Part shown: piece by piece, positions 9,257-17,576 of the stretch | Numbering within the stretch: the stretch's first letter is position 1 | How the letters are laid out: each line of letters begins with the position of its first letter | Assembly (NCBI GenBank): GCA_934667425.1 | Contig: CAKULV010000028.1 | Span: 1 to 44,706 of the forward strand | Direction of reading: 5' to 3' | DNA length: 44,706 nucleotides | Origin: an uncultured Kiritimatiellota bacterium | GTDB taxonomy: Bacteria; Verrucomicrobiota; Kiritimatiellia; RFP12; UBA1067 | The notes under the pieces: model-generated | Told to the model about the DNA's origin: nothing | Databases searched by the model: none | What the model saw: only the letters and a program-made list of their open reading frames with translations | Position numbers and translations under genes: made by a program

Positions 9257-10543
9257 TCAGCGAACCTTCTTGTAGCCGTAGACCGCCTTGTCGCCAAGCT
9301 CTTCCTCGATGCGGAGGAGCTGGTTGTACTTGCAGATGCGGTCGGTACGGCTCATGGAGCCGGTCTTGATCTGCCCGGAGTTCGTCGCGACCGCGATGTC
9401 GGCGATCGTGGCGTCCTCGGTCTCGCCCGAACGGTGCGAGGTCACGGACGTATAGCCGGCGCGGTGCGCCATCTCGATCGCGTCGAGCGTCTCGGAGAGC
9501 GATCCGATCTGGTTGACCTTGATGAGGATCGAGTTGGCGGCGCCGAGCTTGATGCCCTTCTCGAGGTACTTCACGTTAGTGACGAAGAGGTCGTCGCCGA
9601 CGAGCTGGCACTTGCCGCCAATCGCCTTCGTGAGGGCCACCCAGCCATCCCAGTCGCCTTCTGCCATGCCGTCCTCGATGGAATCGATCGGGTACTTCGC
9701 GACGAGATCCTCAAGGTACTTGACCTGCTCGGCGGAGGTGCGCTTGGCGCCCTTCTTGCCTTCCTTCCAGGTGTAGTCGTACTTGCCGTTCTTGAAGAAC
9801 TCGGACGACGCGCAGTCGAGGGCGATGGTCACATCCTTGCCCGGCCTGTAGCCGGCGGCCTTGATGGCCTTGATGATGCACTCAAGGGCGTCCTCGATGG
9901 AATCCAGCGCAGGCGCGAAGCCGCCCTCGTCGCCGACGGCCGTGGAGAGGCCGCGCGCCTTCAGCACCTTCTTGAGGTTGTGGAACGTCTCGGCGCCCAT
10001 GCGGAGGCCTTCCTTGAAGCTCTTTGCGCCGACCGGGCGAATCATGAACTCCTGGAAAGCGATGGGTGCATCGGAATGGGCGCCTCCGTTGATGATGTTC
10101 ATCATCGGGACGGGGAGCGTGTAGGTGTTGGTGCCGCCGATGTAGCGGTAGAGCGGCAGACCAAAGGAAGCGGCAGCGGCCTTTGCGACGGCGAGGGACA
10201 CGCCGAGGATGGCGTTGGCGCCAAGCTTGGACTTCGTGGGGGTGCCGTCAAGCTTGAGCATGAGGCTGTCGATGCCACGCTGGTCGCAAGCGCACAGGCC
10301 GATGATCTTGGGGGCGATGACCTTGTTCACGTTGGCCACAGCCTTTGTCACGCCCTTGCCGAGGTAGCGCTTGGGATCGCCGTCACGAAGCTCAAGGGCC
10401 TCGTTCACGCCCGTGGAAGCGCCCGAAGGGACTGCCGCACGACCGAGCGTGCCGTCCTCAAGAACCACATCAACCTCAACCGTCGGATTACCGCGGGAGT
10501 CGATGATTTCCCGCGCCTTCACTTTCTTGATTGTTCTGTTCAT
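9257..10543 (-). CDS. eno: Enolase
   Basis: 428 residues; interconverts 2-phosphoglycerate and phosphoenolpyruvate in glycolysis, in the cytoplasm. The N-terminal AREIIDSRGNPTVEVDV and AAVPSGASTG blocks, the metal-binding aspartates and glutamates (IALDCASSEF, IEDGMAEGDWDG, LVGDDLFVTN) and the signature ILIKVNQIGSLSET are all present, as is SHRSGETED with the substrate-binding residues. Start: ATG at 10543 with AAGGA about 10 nt upstream. It has its own promoter (10577-10605) and terminator (9204-9233), so it is monocistronic. Confidence 0.98.
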   Translation of the reverse strand: MNRTIKKVKAREIIDSRGNPTVEVDVVLEDGTLGRAAVPSGASTGVNEALELRDGDPKRYLGKGVTKAVANVNKVIAPKIIGLCACDQRGIDSLMLKLDGTPTKSKLGANAILGVSLAVAKAAAASFGLPLYRYIGGTNTYTLPVPMMNIINGGAHSDAPIAFQEFMIRPVGAKSFKEGLRMGAETFHNLKKVLKARGLSTAVGDEGGFAPALDSIEDALECIIKAIKAAGYRPGKDVTIALDCASSEFFKNGKYDYTWKEGKKGAKRTSAEQVKYLEDLVAKYPIDSIEDGMAEGDWDGWVALTKAIGGKCQLVGDDLFVTNVKYLEKGIKLGAANSILIKVNQIGSLSETLDAIEMAHRAGYTSVTSHRSGETEDATIADIAVATNSGQIKTGSMSRTDRICKYNQLLRIEEELGDKAVYGYKKVR

Positions 10544-10576
10544 GTCTACTATTCCTTAACTGGAAAATTGTGGCGT

Positions 10577-10605
10577 AGTCTACCATCATCCGACTCGAAA
10601 GTCAA
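10577..10605 (-). promoter_or_regulatory. Promoter of eno
   Basis: Minus strand: -35 TTGACT (10600-10605), 17-bp spacer, -10 TGGTAGACT (hexamer 10577-10582). The -35 overlaps the last codons of ybeY. The leader is about 27 nt and carries a Shine-Dalgarno, unlike the leaderless-looking neighbours. Confidence 0.7.
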
Positions 10606-11090
10606 ACTGAGAGCATCCCTATCCAGCGTAGCTCTCTCCGCCTCATGACGAGGTAGTCCCGCTCCTCGTGGTCATCCGCCCCGGAAAGGTGATCCATGCC
10701 GTGCGCAACGTACAGCAGGAGTTCTTTCTTGGCGCTCCACCCCTTCCGCTTCGGCGCGGCGCGGAAGGCCTGGTCGACGTTTACGAACAGCTCGCCGTAC
10801 AGCCCCGGCTCCTCCGGCGGAATGGAATCGTATGCCTGGGTGACGACGTCCGTGGCGCCGTCGATGTCCATTATGGCCTTGTGCGTCTCCGCCGAACCCG
10901 CATCATCCACGAGATGCACGACGACCTCGTGCCAGCGCGGGTTGCCTATGCGCCCTCTGGAGCGCGAAGCGAAGAATGCGGCGGCAGACCGAAGGCCGGA
11001 TCTCGCGATCCCGAACGCGGCCGGCAACCGCCCCTCTATCACGACAGCCACATCCATTGATGCGCATGTCCCATTGTGCCTGATGCCCAT
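10602..11090 (-). CDS. ybeY: Endoribonuclease YbeY
   Basis: 162 residues; zinc-dependent endoribonuclease that matures 16S rRNA 3' ends and takes part in ribosome quality control. The zinc motif HGMDHLSGADDHEER corresponds to the family's H-x3-H-x5-G-x-D-H signature. The preceding ELFVNVDQAF matches the conserved beta-strand block. Start at ATG 11090 with GGGGA about 14 nt upstream; ATG at 11057 (MDVAVVIEG) is an alternative. It lies 8 bp after the glycosidase-like gene, so the two are cotranscribed. Confidence 0.88.
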   Translation of the reverse strand: MGIRHNGTCASMDVAVVIEGRLPAAFGIARSGLRSAAAFFASRSRGRIGNPRWHEVVVHLVDDAGSAETHKAIMDIDGATDVVTQAYDSIPPEEPGLYGELFVNVDQAFRAAPKRKGWSAKKELLLYVAHGMDHLSGADDHEERDYLVMRRRELRWIGMLSV

Positions 11091-11098
11091 ACCGCTCG

Positions 11099-13360
11099 CT
11101 ATTTCCCCGACGATGCCTGGCTCTGCAAGTCACCGTCGATAACCGCTCGGCACGACAGCACCTTCTCAAGCACGTCCCTCGGCACGAAGAAGTAGTGGTT
11201 GGACGACTCGTAGCCGATGCGGCTGTCGGCGCGGACGATATGCCAATATGCCTTGGCGCGTTCGAGCTCCACCTTTGCGATGCGGCGCGTCTCGCCCATG
11301 TCCCCCCTGTCGCGGGCAATGACGAACAGTGCCTGATCGCGGCAGGAGGCGAAGTGCATCTGCTCTGCGCGGAACATGTCGAGTTCCTTCTTCTGCGCTA
11401 CGCCCTCCATCAGCCTGCAGCCATCCTCAAAGCCGTCCGCGACCCGCCCTATGAGATCGGCATAGACCTCTTTCGGATACAGGTTCCGCCATCCGTCGAT
11501 GTCGTCGTAGGGGATTCCGACCATCGTCGCGCGCCAGCCTGTCTTCCTGGCGTACAGGGGATTCGCCGGACCCCATTGCTGCGGCCCTTTGTATATCGTC
11601 CCGACCGTGAACGGATAGTTCGTGAACCCTTCCGAGAATGCCGTCCAGGCCTTGCGCGCCTGTGCGCCCTTCGCGCCGTAAATCTCCTTCGCCAACCTGT
11701 CGAGCACGCCATCCTTGTCCGTCTCGCCTCGCCGCAGCTCGCTGTAGACGCGCAGGTTCGGGGACGGGCAGCACCCAAGCGACCACGATAGCATCACGCC
11801 GTTCACGCCCTCGTTCGCGAGATTCACCGCATGCTGCGCCACCAGATCCATCGTCGGAATGTACGGGAACGAACTCAGCTCCCACGAGTTCGCCGCCTGA
11901 ACCTTGCCTACGGAAGGTATTCCCCTTTCCTTTGCATGGCTCCATAGCCTCCGCGCATTTTCGCCCGGGCCGACGATCGATATGGAATAGTCGCGCTCTA
12001 CGGTGTCCACGCCGCCGCGCCTGATCTTGATCCCGTTCTCGCTCACGGCCATCAGGCGGCAGTTGTGCGCCGGGAGGGAGGCGACGATCGCCCCCTCTTC
12101 GTCCTTCGGCCACTGCCAGTTCCAGACCAGCGCTTCGGCATTCGGGTTTCCGTCCGTCATTCCGTCGATCATGGCGCGGTTGATCTCGGCGATTATGTCG
12201 CCCACGCTGCGCCCTCTGCATCGTGGGCACTGCTCCCTGTGGTACTTCGAGGCACAGTTCGTCAAATTCTCGCTCATGGTTATCGTGAAGATGCCGCCAA
12301 GACCGGGCACCCGCGAAAACACCTGCTTCAGCGAATCGCGCACCCAACGGCGGACTTCCGGCGAACTCGTGCACATCGCATATTGCCGACTCCAAGTCAC
12401 GCCCATGAAGGCCTTGCGCTCTTCGTTGACCTCAAAGAACTCCTTGGGCATGGCACGCGGCTCGTTCATGTAGAGGTACACCTTGATGCCGTATTTCGCG
12501 GCGCGCGCGACAAGCCGATTCAGGTTTCCGATCCGCTTTTCGGAGCCTTCGCCGAATTCCGGGTACTTGGGGTCCTTGGCGAGGGTGCGCAGTACCGTAT
12601 GCAGCCAAACGGCGTTCACGCCGTCTGCGGCAAGCTTCTCAAGGAGTCCATCGGGGTACGATCCTATGTCGGGATCGCCGAGCGGATCGCCGTAGTCCGC
12701 GAAGTAGCTGAATATCAGCCGGAAATCGAAAGGCGAATCCTCAGCGGCGCCGCGCCTGGCGGCGTCCTTCTGAACGTCCATTATCTCCTTGATGAACGAG
12801 AAGCGGGCCTCTTCAGGGGCCTTGGGGTCGAGTCCTTCGCCACGAAGGATATCCGCGATCCGAAGCCTCGCGGCGCGACCTGCGGCGGCATCCGCCGCAC
12901 TGTAGGCGAGCGGTTCGCAGAACGGCTTTACGGAGCCGAGCTTGACCCACAGGAAATCGTCCTCCATCAGACAGAAGTGGAGCTCTTCCCGCGTCTTTCC
13001 GAGCAGCTTCATCAGCTGCCCGTACGGCAGGAGATGCCAATTCCGGCGCAGCACGGTTATGTACCCCTTTGTCTTCCATTCGGGCAGAACCTTCGCATCG
13101 GGATCAAGCCCCATGTCCGCCGCGATGGCCGCAAGCTCGCCCTTGGAGGCGCCTACCGTATCCGCCAGGAGTGCGGCATCCACAAGGCCCCAATTGCGCC
13201 ACACGTAGGCGCTCATGCGGTCTGGAAACGGATCGGGGGCGAGCGCAGGCCGCCGCCCATCCTCGCCCGGCAGAGGCATCGCGGCCTTTTCGGACGCACC
13301 TGCGCCAAGCGCAACGCATAGAAGAAACGACACAGCTGACAGACGTGATGGGTTGTTCAT
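11099..13360 (-). CDS. Exported TIM-barrel glycosidase-like protein, family not assigned
   Basis: 753 residues. A signal peptide (MNNPSRLSAVSFLLCVALGAGA) is followed by alternating strand/helix blocks typical of a (beta/alpha)8 barrel: GVNAVWLHTVL, KYGIKVYLYMNEP, GLGGIFTITMSEN, ALVWNWQWP and GVNGVMLSWSLG. A CxxC pair (CPRCRGRSVGD), seen in several carbohydrate-active barrels, lies in the middle. The C-terminal helical domain contains ADSRIGYESSNHYFF, a stretch I associate with PVC-group exported glycosidase-like proteins. I cannot place it in a CAZy family. ATG at 13360 follows an extended -10 by 10 nt and has no Shine-Dalgarno. It heads an operon with ybeY. Confidence 0.7.
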   Translation of the reverse strand: MNNPSRLSAVSFLLCVALGAGASEKAAMPLPGEDGRRPALAPDPFPDRMSAYVWRNWGLVDAALLADTVGASKGELAAIAADMGLDPDAKVLPEWKTKGYITVLRRNWHLLPYGQLMKLLGKTREELHFCLMEDDFLWVKLGSVKPFCEPLAYSAADAAAGRAARLRIADILRGEGLDPKAPEEARFSFIKEIMDVQKDAARRGAAEDSPFDFRLIFSYFADYGDPLGDPDIGSYPDGLLEKLAADGVNAVWLHTVLRTLAKDPKYPEFGEGSEKRIGNLNRLVARAAKYGIKVYLYMNEPRAMPKEFFEVNEERKAFMGVTWSRQYAMCTSSPEVRRWVRDSLKQVFSRVPGLGGIFTITMSENLTNCASKYHREQCPRCRGRSVGDIIAEINRAMIDGMTDGNPNAEALVWNWQWPKDEEGAIVASLPAHNCRLMAVSENGIKIRRGGVDTVERDYSISIVGPGENARRLWSHAKERGIPSVGKVQAANSWELSSFPYIPTMDLVAQHAVNLANEGVNGVMLSWSLGCCPSPNLRVYSELRRGETDKDGVLDRLAKEIYGAKGAQARKAWTAFSEGFTNYPFTVGTIYKGPQQWGPANPLYARKTGWRATMVGIPYDDIDGWRNLYPKEVYADLIGRVADGFEDGCRLMEGVAQKKELDMFRAEQMHFASCRDQALFVIARDRGDMGETRRIAKVELERAKAYWHIVRADSRIGYESSNHYFFVPRDVLEKVLSCRAVIDGDLQSQASSGK

Positions 13361-13370
13361 GGTGCCTGAA

Positions 13371-13379
13371 AGTATATCA
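13371..13379 (-). promoter_or_regulatory. Extended -10 promoter of the glycosidase-like gene
   Basis: Minus strand TGATATACT (hexamer TATACT at 13371-13376), ending 10 nt before the ATG. The -35 position is a weak TGCCGA. Predicted transcript start is within about 4 nt of the start codon. Confidence 0.6.
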
Positions 13380-13398
13380 CATCTACGCGGCCCTCGGC

Positions 13399-13456
13399 AG
13401 AAGTTTCCCCAAGCTCCGTTATGAATATGCAATAAATGCCGAACCATGAAACTTCT
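13399..13456. repeat. Spaced inverted repeat upstream of the glycosidase-like promoter
   Basis: AGAAGTTTC (13399-13407) and GAAACTTCT (13448-13456) are perfect inverted copies, both followed by CCCC on the plus strand. They flank about 40 bp just upstream of the -10 of the glycosidase-like gene and could be paired operator half-sites. The rest of 13380-13521 shows no gene that I can support. Confidence 0.35.
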
Positions 13457-13521
13457 CCCCGAAAAAGTTGTTGGAGAAAATATCTCTATTTTTCTGATTC
13501 AACTTTCATGCATTCCGCCCC

Positions 13522-13710
13522 CTACATCCGCTCCAGCAACCAACGGAGCTGCTCCTTGAGCCGCTTCACCTCGTCCCAGTCCTTCTGCGCTTCCCCGACC
13601 CGGGTCGGGGAATCTCCGCCAGGCGGGGGGCGTCGCGCCTCTCGTCTGGCGTCGTGTCGCGGAATCCTGCGCGTGGCGTCTTCATGCGCAACTTCTATTT
13701 TATTTTCCAT
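13522..13710 (-). CDS. Doubtful 62-codon ORF containing palindromes
   Basis: An open frame for a 62-residue, arginine-rich peptide whose last 20 residues (KRLKEQLRWLLERM) could form a charged helix. It starts 11 nt inside the end of the nitroreductase gene and has no clear Shine-Dalgarno. Its middle is made by a perfect 22-bp palindrome at 13591-13612 and a second G-rich hairpin, so it may be an intergenic palindromic repeat that happens to be open. I recognise no family. Confidence 0.25.
   Translation of the reverse strand: MENKIEVAHEDATRRIPRHDARREARRPPPGGDSPTRVGEAQKDWDEVKRLKEQLRWLLERM
13591..13612. repeat. Perfect 22-bp palindrome
   Basis: Each half reads TTCCCCGACCC and its reverse complement with no loop, centred on CCCGGG. 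A second GC-rich inverted stretch follows (CCGCCAGGCGGGG). It could be a REP-like element or part of the end signal of the nitroreductase transcript; there is no T-run. Confidence 0.6.
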
Positions 13711-14326
13711 TGGCAGGATAGCCGATGGGATGGTTGAGATGGACGGCCGTCTTGCCGCCGAGCTTCAGGGACTTCTTGAGCTTCTCGCGGTCCATCGACG
13801 CGCGGCAGACCGTGGCGAGGCCGTTTGCCGCGCAGTAGAGGTAGATGTTGCCCGAGACAATCCCCGCATCGTAATTCGAAAGAGAGCTTCGCGCACCCGT
13901 GTAGATCGGGTCGCTCAGATCCGCCGTGATGAGGAGCGAGACGGGGGCGGTCGCCGCGAAAGGCTGCTGTGCGGCGATCGCGGGGCGCAGGTCGCCGTCA
14001 AACACCTTCACAAGCGTGTTGTCCCTGGCATCGTAGCGGTACGCGCCGGACTTCATGATGGCATAGACAATGATGGTCTGCTTGTTCAGCCCCGTGGCGT
14101 TGGTGCGCTTGTCGGGGCGGTTGAATCCGTTAGCCGCCCAGAGAACGCCCGACAGCGTCTCCAGGGGGATGTCCAGATCCGAGAAGGACCGCTCGGAATG
14201 CCGCGCCTTGAGCGCCTGCATGACCGTCACACCTGAATCGTTGTCGGGCGCGGGGAGCTTGATCGTCTCTGCGCCAAGAACGCCTGTTGCGGCGAGTCCA
14301 AGAACAATTGCCATCATCGACTTCAT
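13700..14326 (-). CDS. Nitroreductase-family protein, exported (SagB-like)
   Basis: 208 residues with a short signal sequence (MKSMMAIVLGLAATGVLGAE) and the nitroreductase/SagB fold: VMQALKARHSERSFSD (FMN-binding arginine block), LSGVLWAANGFN, NYDAGIVSGNIYLYCAANGL and a C-terminal HPIGYP. Such proteins bind flavin and reduce nitro or other substrates; the exported small form has no clear physiological substrate. Start ATG at 14326 overlaps the stop of DUF1653 in an ATGA and has AAAGGAG 8 nt upstream, so it is translationally coupled to that gene. Confidence 0.82.
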   Translation of the reverse strand: MKSMMAIVLGLAATGVLGAETIKLPAPDNDSGVTVMQALKARHSERSFSDLDIPLETLSGVLWAANGFNRPDKRTNATGLNKQTIIVYAIMKSGAYRYDARDNTLVKVFDGDLRPAIAAQQPFAATAPVSLLITADLSDPIYTGARSSLSNYDAGIVSGNIYLYCAANGLATVCRASMDREKLKKSLKLGGKTAVHLNHPIGYPANGK

Positions 14327-14559
14327 TTCGGTTCTCCTTTCAGTAGTTCAAATCTCTTCATCGTCTTCCCTGCCCGCTCGATGCTCTCGAAGAACATCCT
14401 GGCCGGGCGCACCCACAATCCACCTTCGCCATAGAGGGCGCGGTACACGACCATCTCCTCCAGCGTCTCGGAGTCCTTGGCAAAACCCTCAAGGCGGTAG
14501 TGTCCGCCCATGAAGTGTACGAACTCGCGGCCTATGAGATTGTTGCGGTCTTCTGTCAC
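14323..14559 (-). CDS. DUF1653 protein
   Basis: 78 residues. The core HYRLEGFAKDSETLEE, VVYRALYGEG and LWVRPARMFFE matches DUF1653, a small domain of unknown function often fused or next to nucleotide-handling enzymes. The GTG start at 14559 is chosen because AGGAGG lies 7 nt upstream; it also overlaps an upstream TGA as GTGA. Followed by the nitroreductase gene with an ATGA overlap. Confidence 0.75.
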   Translation of the reverse strand: MTEDRNNLIGREFVHFMGGHYRLEGFAKDSETLEEMVVYRALYGEGGLWVRPARMFFESIERAGKTMKRFELLKGEPK

Positions 14560-14807
14560 GGCTTCCGCCTCCTGTTCTCGCGTTTCAGCTTGTCCTTGGG
14601 CGTCGGCGGCTTCATCCCCGCCTTCGCACCCCTCATAGCGACCGCTACGCGGCTCACTTCGTTCAGGGGATGCCGTTGCTGCTTCTGCCGTGCGTAACCG
14701 CCCCTTGCGGGGGTTCGCGACCCGTCGGGAAGCGAACACGCCGCGCGAAGCGAGTGCCGAGCCAGCCGCCTTGTTTTTACCAGTCCCATATGCAAATCCC
14801 TCCTTGT
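14560..14807. other. Low-complexity GC-rich junction between a truncated nucleotidyltransferase and DUF1653
   Basis: About 250 bp of G+C-rich, inverted-repeat-rich DNA (for example CCCC-TTGC-GGGG near 14700) that is open in two minus-strand frames but encodes only arginine/alanine/glutamate-rich strings with no domain. The nucleotidyltransferase frame stops at its left edge. A basic stretch ending KRENRRRKP reads up to a TGA that overlaps the DUF1653 GTG, so a short coupled peptide is possible, but I cannot support a gene here. Confidence 0.4.
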
Positions 14808-15035
14808 TCAGACTTCCACCCACGTTGGCTCGTAGGCGATTTCATAGCGTTCATCGGAGACCTGCTTCGGCGGCTGGGCAAGCCGCGCATACGCGGCAGA
14901 CGGCGCGACGAAGATGCCGCGAACGTCCGTGTCGCTGTTCGCATCCTGCGTTCCGTAGGCCCGGCTCCCGACGATGCCCCTGAACAGCACTATCGGATTG
15001 TCCGCAATCTCCAAACTCTCCATCAAGTAGGGCAT
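14808..15035 (-). pseudogene. Truncated nucleotidyltransferase (DNA polymerase beta-like)
   Basis: 75 residues. GIVGSRAYGTQDANSDTDVRGIF is the nucleotidyltransferase active-site block (GS...DxD) of the RNA-repair-associated Pol-beta-like family, followed by APSAAYARLAQPPKQVS, which is also conserved. Family members run to over 200 residues; here the frame ends soon after the catalytic loop, so only the N-terminal third is left. Start ATG at 15035 has an excellent AAGGAG 9 nt upstream and lies 12 bp after the HNH gene. Either a broken gene or a minimal nucleotidyltransferase. Confidence 0.7.
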
Positions 15036-15047
15036 CTTGGATTCTCC

Positions 15048-15794
15048 TTACCGCAGCAACTCTCTGCCAGAAGTTTTCTGGAATACATTTTCACGATGAT
15101 AGCGTAGATACTCTTCCTGCCGATCTGAAAGGGGATTGCGAAGGCTCATCTCACCAGAAAGCCCCAAAAGTGCGGTCACTTCTTGTGCGAGCTTCGGCGA
15201 CAACATCATCTTCCCATGCGAGTCAAACGATATCAGCCCCGCATCAAACAGCGCGTCAAGATGAACCGCAAGCGGCAAGCCGTTTGCCGGGTCAAGGCGC
15301 TCCGCATCATTGGCGTCCGCCCACGGCTTGGCATGGGACGCCCTCAAAAGCGCTGGCTCCATGATGCCTGTGACGGCGCAGGCGTTTCCCCACATTTCGG
15401 CTTGCAAGACTTTGTAGCGATGCTGCCCCAGACGTGCTCTGACCGTCGCGATACGCACCGTACACTCCGGCAGTACGGGATTCGGATCAGGCGGAAGCGT
15501 CGCCGCGGCATGGAAGAGCTCGCACAGAAGAGCAAGATGGTTCGTGAGATCGTTCGTGGGATGTCTGACGACAAGGCCATCCTCTGTCGCCAGTTTGGGG
15601 AACTTAGCTTTCAAACCCTCCGTGTTCAAGAGTGTGGCAAAGAGAAGCGCCTCGCCGTCGTCCATGACGCCGACCTCGTTCTCATGCGACATGGACGAGA
15701 ACACGATATCGCAACCATTCGCTCCGTGCGTCGAACACTCAAAGAGATTGCCGTATGCGGCAGATTGGATGGAACTGAAGAGATATGCGTTCAT
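15048..15794 (-). CDS. HNH_2-type endonuclease domain protein
   Basis: 248 residues. The C-terminal half is an HNH_2 nuclease: RLGQHRYKVLQAEMWGNACAVTG, then LLRASHAKPWADAND, LDPANGLPLAVHLDALFD and GLISFDSHGK, the arrangement found in many stand-alone restriction-type endonucleases. The N-terminal 120 residues have no clear domain and may recognise DNA. Start ATG at 15794 with AGAAGGG upstream. It borders the defence island and is followed closely by the truncated nucleotidyltransferase. It may act as a type IV or modification-dependent nuclease; that is inference. Confidence 0.8.
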   Translation of the reverse strand: MNAYLFSSIQSAAYGNLFECSTHGANGCDIVFSSMSHENEVGVMDDGEALLFATLLNTEGLKAKFPKLATEDGLVVRHPTNDLTNHLALLCELFHAAATLPPDPNPVLPECTVRIATVRARLGQHRYKVLQAEMWGNACAVTGIMEPALLRASHAKPWADANDAERLDPANGLPLAVHLDALFDAGLISFDSHGKMMLSPKLAQEVTALLGLSGEMSLRNPLSDRQEEYLRYHRENVFQKTSGRELLR

Positions 15795-15830
15795 GGAGCC
15801 CTTCTTGAAAGACCATATTGCATAAAATCC

Positions 15831-15859
15831 TTGTCAAATCTTGTCAATCGGCTTGTCAA
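15831..15859 (-). promoter_or_regulatory. Three TTGACAA repeats upstream of the HNH gene
   Basis: The heptamer TTGTCAA (TTGACAA on the minus strand) occurs at 15831, 15841 and 15853, spaced 10 and 12 bp. Each contains a consensus -35 hexamer for the HNH gene; the middle copy is 17 bp from a weak TATGCA. Either overlapping -35 elements or a phased operator array. Confidence 0.4.
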
Positions 15860-15939
15860 CTATCCGTCAGAACTTACGTTTTCAGCGCAGTTTGACATAT
15901 TTTCTGGATTTAGACGCAGAACACACGGTTAATTAATGT

Positions 15940-17562
15940 TTAATTGACGGTTAATTCCGAATCAATCAGATACCATTTAGCTCCTTTCGTCTTCCCGGTT
16001 ATTCTTGCCTTTCCTTTCTTTGCAAGAACATTCAACAGACGCTGAATCTTTCTTGGAGAGTAAGCGGGCAGCACTTGTGCAAACTCAATCAAATGCAATC
16101 CTCGATTGTTTTCGTTTCTCATATGCTGGCAAAGCAATTCCATGCTCGCCTTGTCACTAATTCCGCGAAGTCTTGTATATTTTCCAGACTGCCCTATTGC
16201 CTGATAATACTTTTGAGCCACTACGAACCTACGCCTATCCACCCTCTCCAATACACCCAGGTCAACCAATCGTGCGATTCTAGAGTTCAAAGCTTTCGGC
16301 ATTTGTTTTCCATCCATCACGCAGCGCACCATGCGGAAATCCTCCGTCGAGAACGACGAAAGCGTCTCGTCGCCTATTTCCTTGAAGAGCCTGATTATTT
16401 CTGGATTCGTAATCATAGCTCCCAATCTCAACCGCACGACACTATCATCCGTACCCGTGAAATCAGGGAGCGCCTTGGCTTCCTTGATCGCCTCCTCGAA
16501 GATAAGATTCATGCCCTGACCAGACCGCTCGACCAAACCACACCGTGAGACAATCTCTGCCAGCCGTCTATTTCTTGCGGCTTGACGATCCACTATGTTG
16601 TCAACGGTTATCCCAATGGGCAATCCTCCCGGGCTCTCGAACTCGATCCTGTCATTATACTGACGAACGAATACGCTCCCAGGAAGCTGATAGTTCCTGT
16701 GGCAGACGGCATTCAGCACGGCTTCGCGGACGGAACGCTCATTGAATGCATATACATCATATATGAAGAAGCCTTCCTGATATGGCAATTTTAGGTTTCT
16801 GATGTTGATTTCGTTCCACAGCCTGTCGAAATAGTTGAAGAAACCCTCGCGATATTCCACCCGTCTGCCTGCGGGACCTGCCGCCTCGTTTGCGCGATAC
16901 TCGAATATGGTCTCGGAATTTGCCAGGAACTCGCCTAACGCCTCGTGCGTTCCGAACAGAATCAATGCCGCGTATGTGATCTCGCCTTTTCTATTCAACG
17001 CCTCGCAATCGCGGAGCAATTGCTCTTGGGTTACATTAGCGATCTGCTTGTTACCGCGCTTCTCCATCCACACGCGCCGGAACGTCTCAATGGCATTGGG
17101 ATCGAGATCGGACCAGACCGCGCCCTTGCAGACTTCCGCCGAGAAATCACGTCCTGATTCCTCGAATATCTTCTGCCTTACGGCTTCGGGCATGGGGACA
17201 AGACTGTCGCCGTCACGCCACCATGCCACACCATCGACCTGAACCGGCAATCCAATCGGCCTTGCAGGAACGATAAAAACCAGCACTCGGCCTTTCGTAC
17301 CCTCGTTGAAGACTTCAAAGTCAACATTGATGCGAAGACTGTCGATAAGCCCCTTGCGTGTCCGTTCCGGCTGATCGAACGCCTTTGATCCAATGACCTT
17401 CCGTGGGCGCTTGTCTGTAATGCCGAACACGATCTTTCCTCCGCCCTCGTTCGAAATGGCGGACGCATACTTCTGAAGTTCAGTGTAGCTGAATCGGTTC
17501 TCAGCCGTCTTGAACTCGAAGTTTTCGCCTTCCTTCGCTGTTAACATCTCTTCGATTGTCAT
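15940..17562 (-). CDS. AlbA_2 (Schlafen-like) / HATPase regulator protein
   Basis: 540 residues. Residues about 10-130 form an AlbA_2 domain (GENFEFKTAENRFSYTELQK, SNEGGGKIVFGITD). Residues about 270-375 form a GHKL-type ATP-binding C-terminal domain of the RecG-related group (NERSVREAVLNAVCHRNY, IEFESPGGLP, NRRLAEIVSRCGLVERSGQG). A winged-helix-like tail follows (YSPRKIQRLLNVLAKKGKARITG). Such proteins are common in defence islands and act as transcription or nucleic-acid regulators; the exact role is not known. ATG at 17562 has a strong GGAGGT 9 nt upstream. It follows an AlbA_2 fragment by 14 bp. Stop region has three near-copies of GTTAATT. Confidence 0.85.
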   Translation of the reverse strand: MTIEEMLTAKEGENFEFKTAENRFSYTELQKYASAISNEGGGKIVFGITDKRPRKVIGSKAFDQPERTRKGLIDSLRINVDFEVFNEGTKGRVLVFIVPARPIGLPVQVDGVAWWRDGDSLVPMPEAVRQKIFEESGRDFSAEVCKGAVWSDLDPNAIETFRRVWMEKRGNKQIANVTQEQLLRDCEALNRKGEITYAALILFGTHEALGEFLANSETIFEYRANEAAGPAGRRVEYREGFFNYFDRLWNEINIRNLKLPYQEGFFIYDVYAFNERSVREAVLNAVCHRNYQLPGSVFVRQYNDRIEFESPGGLPIGITVDNIVDRQAARNRRLAEIVSRCGLVERSGQGMNLIFEEAIKEAKALPDFTGTDDSVVRLRLGAMITNPEIIRLFKEIGDETLSSFSTEDFRMVRCVMDGKQMPKALNSRIARLVDLGVLERVDRRRFVVAQKYYQAIGQSGKYTRLRGISDKASMELLCQHMRNENNRGLHLIEFAQVLPAYSPRKIQRLLNVLAKKGKARITGKTKGAKWYLIDSELTVN

Positions 17563-17576
17563 ATTCTTTACCTCCT

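Noticed and set aside
9434..10648. 404-residue open frame antisense to enolase
   Set aside because: Mirror of a highly biased housekeeping gene; no independent start signal.
14556..14795. 79-residue basic ORF in the low-complexity junction
   Set aside because: No ribosome site for the long form and no domain; only its last 26 codons could be a coupled peptide.
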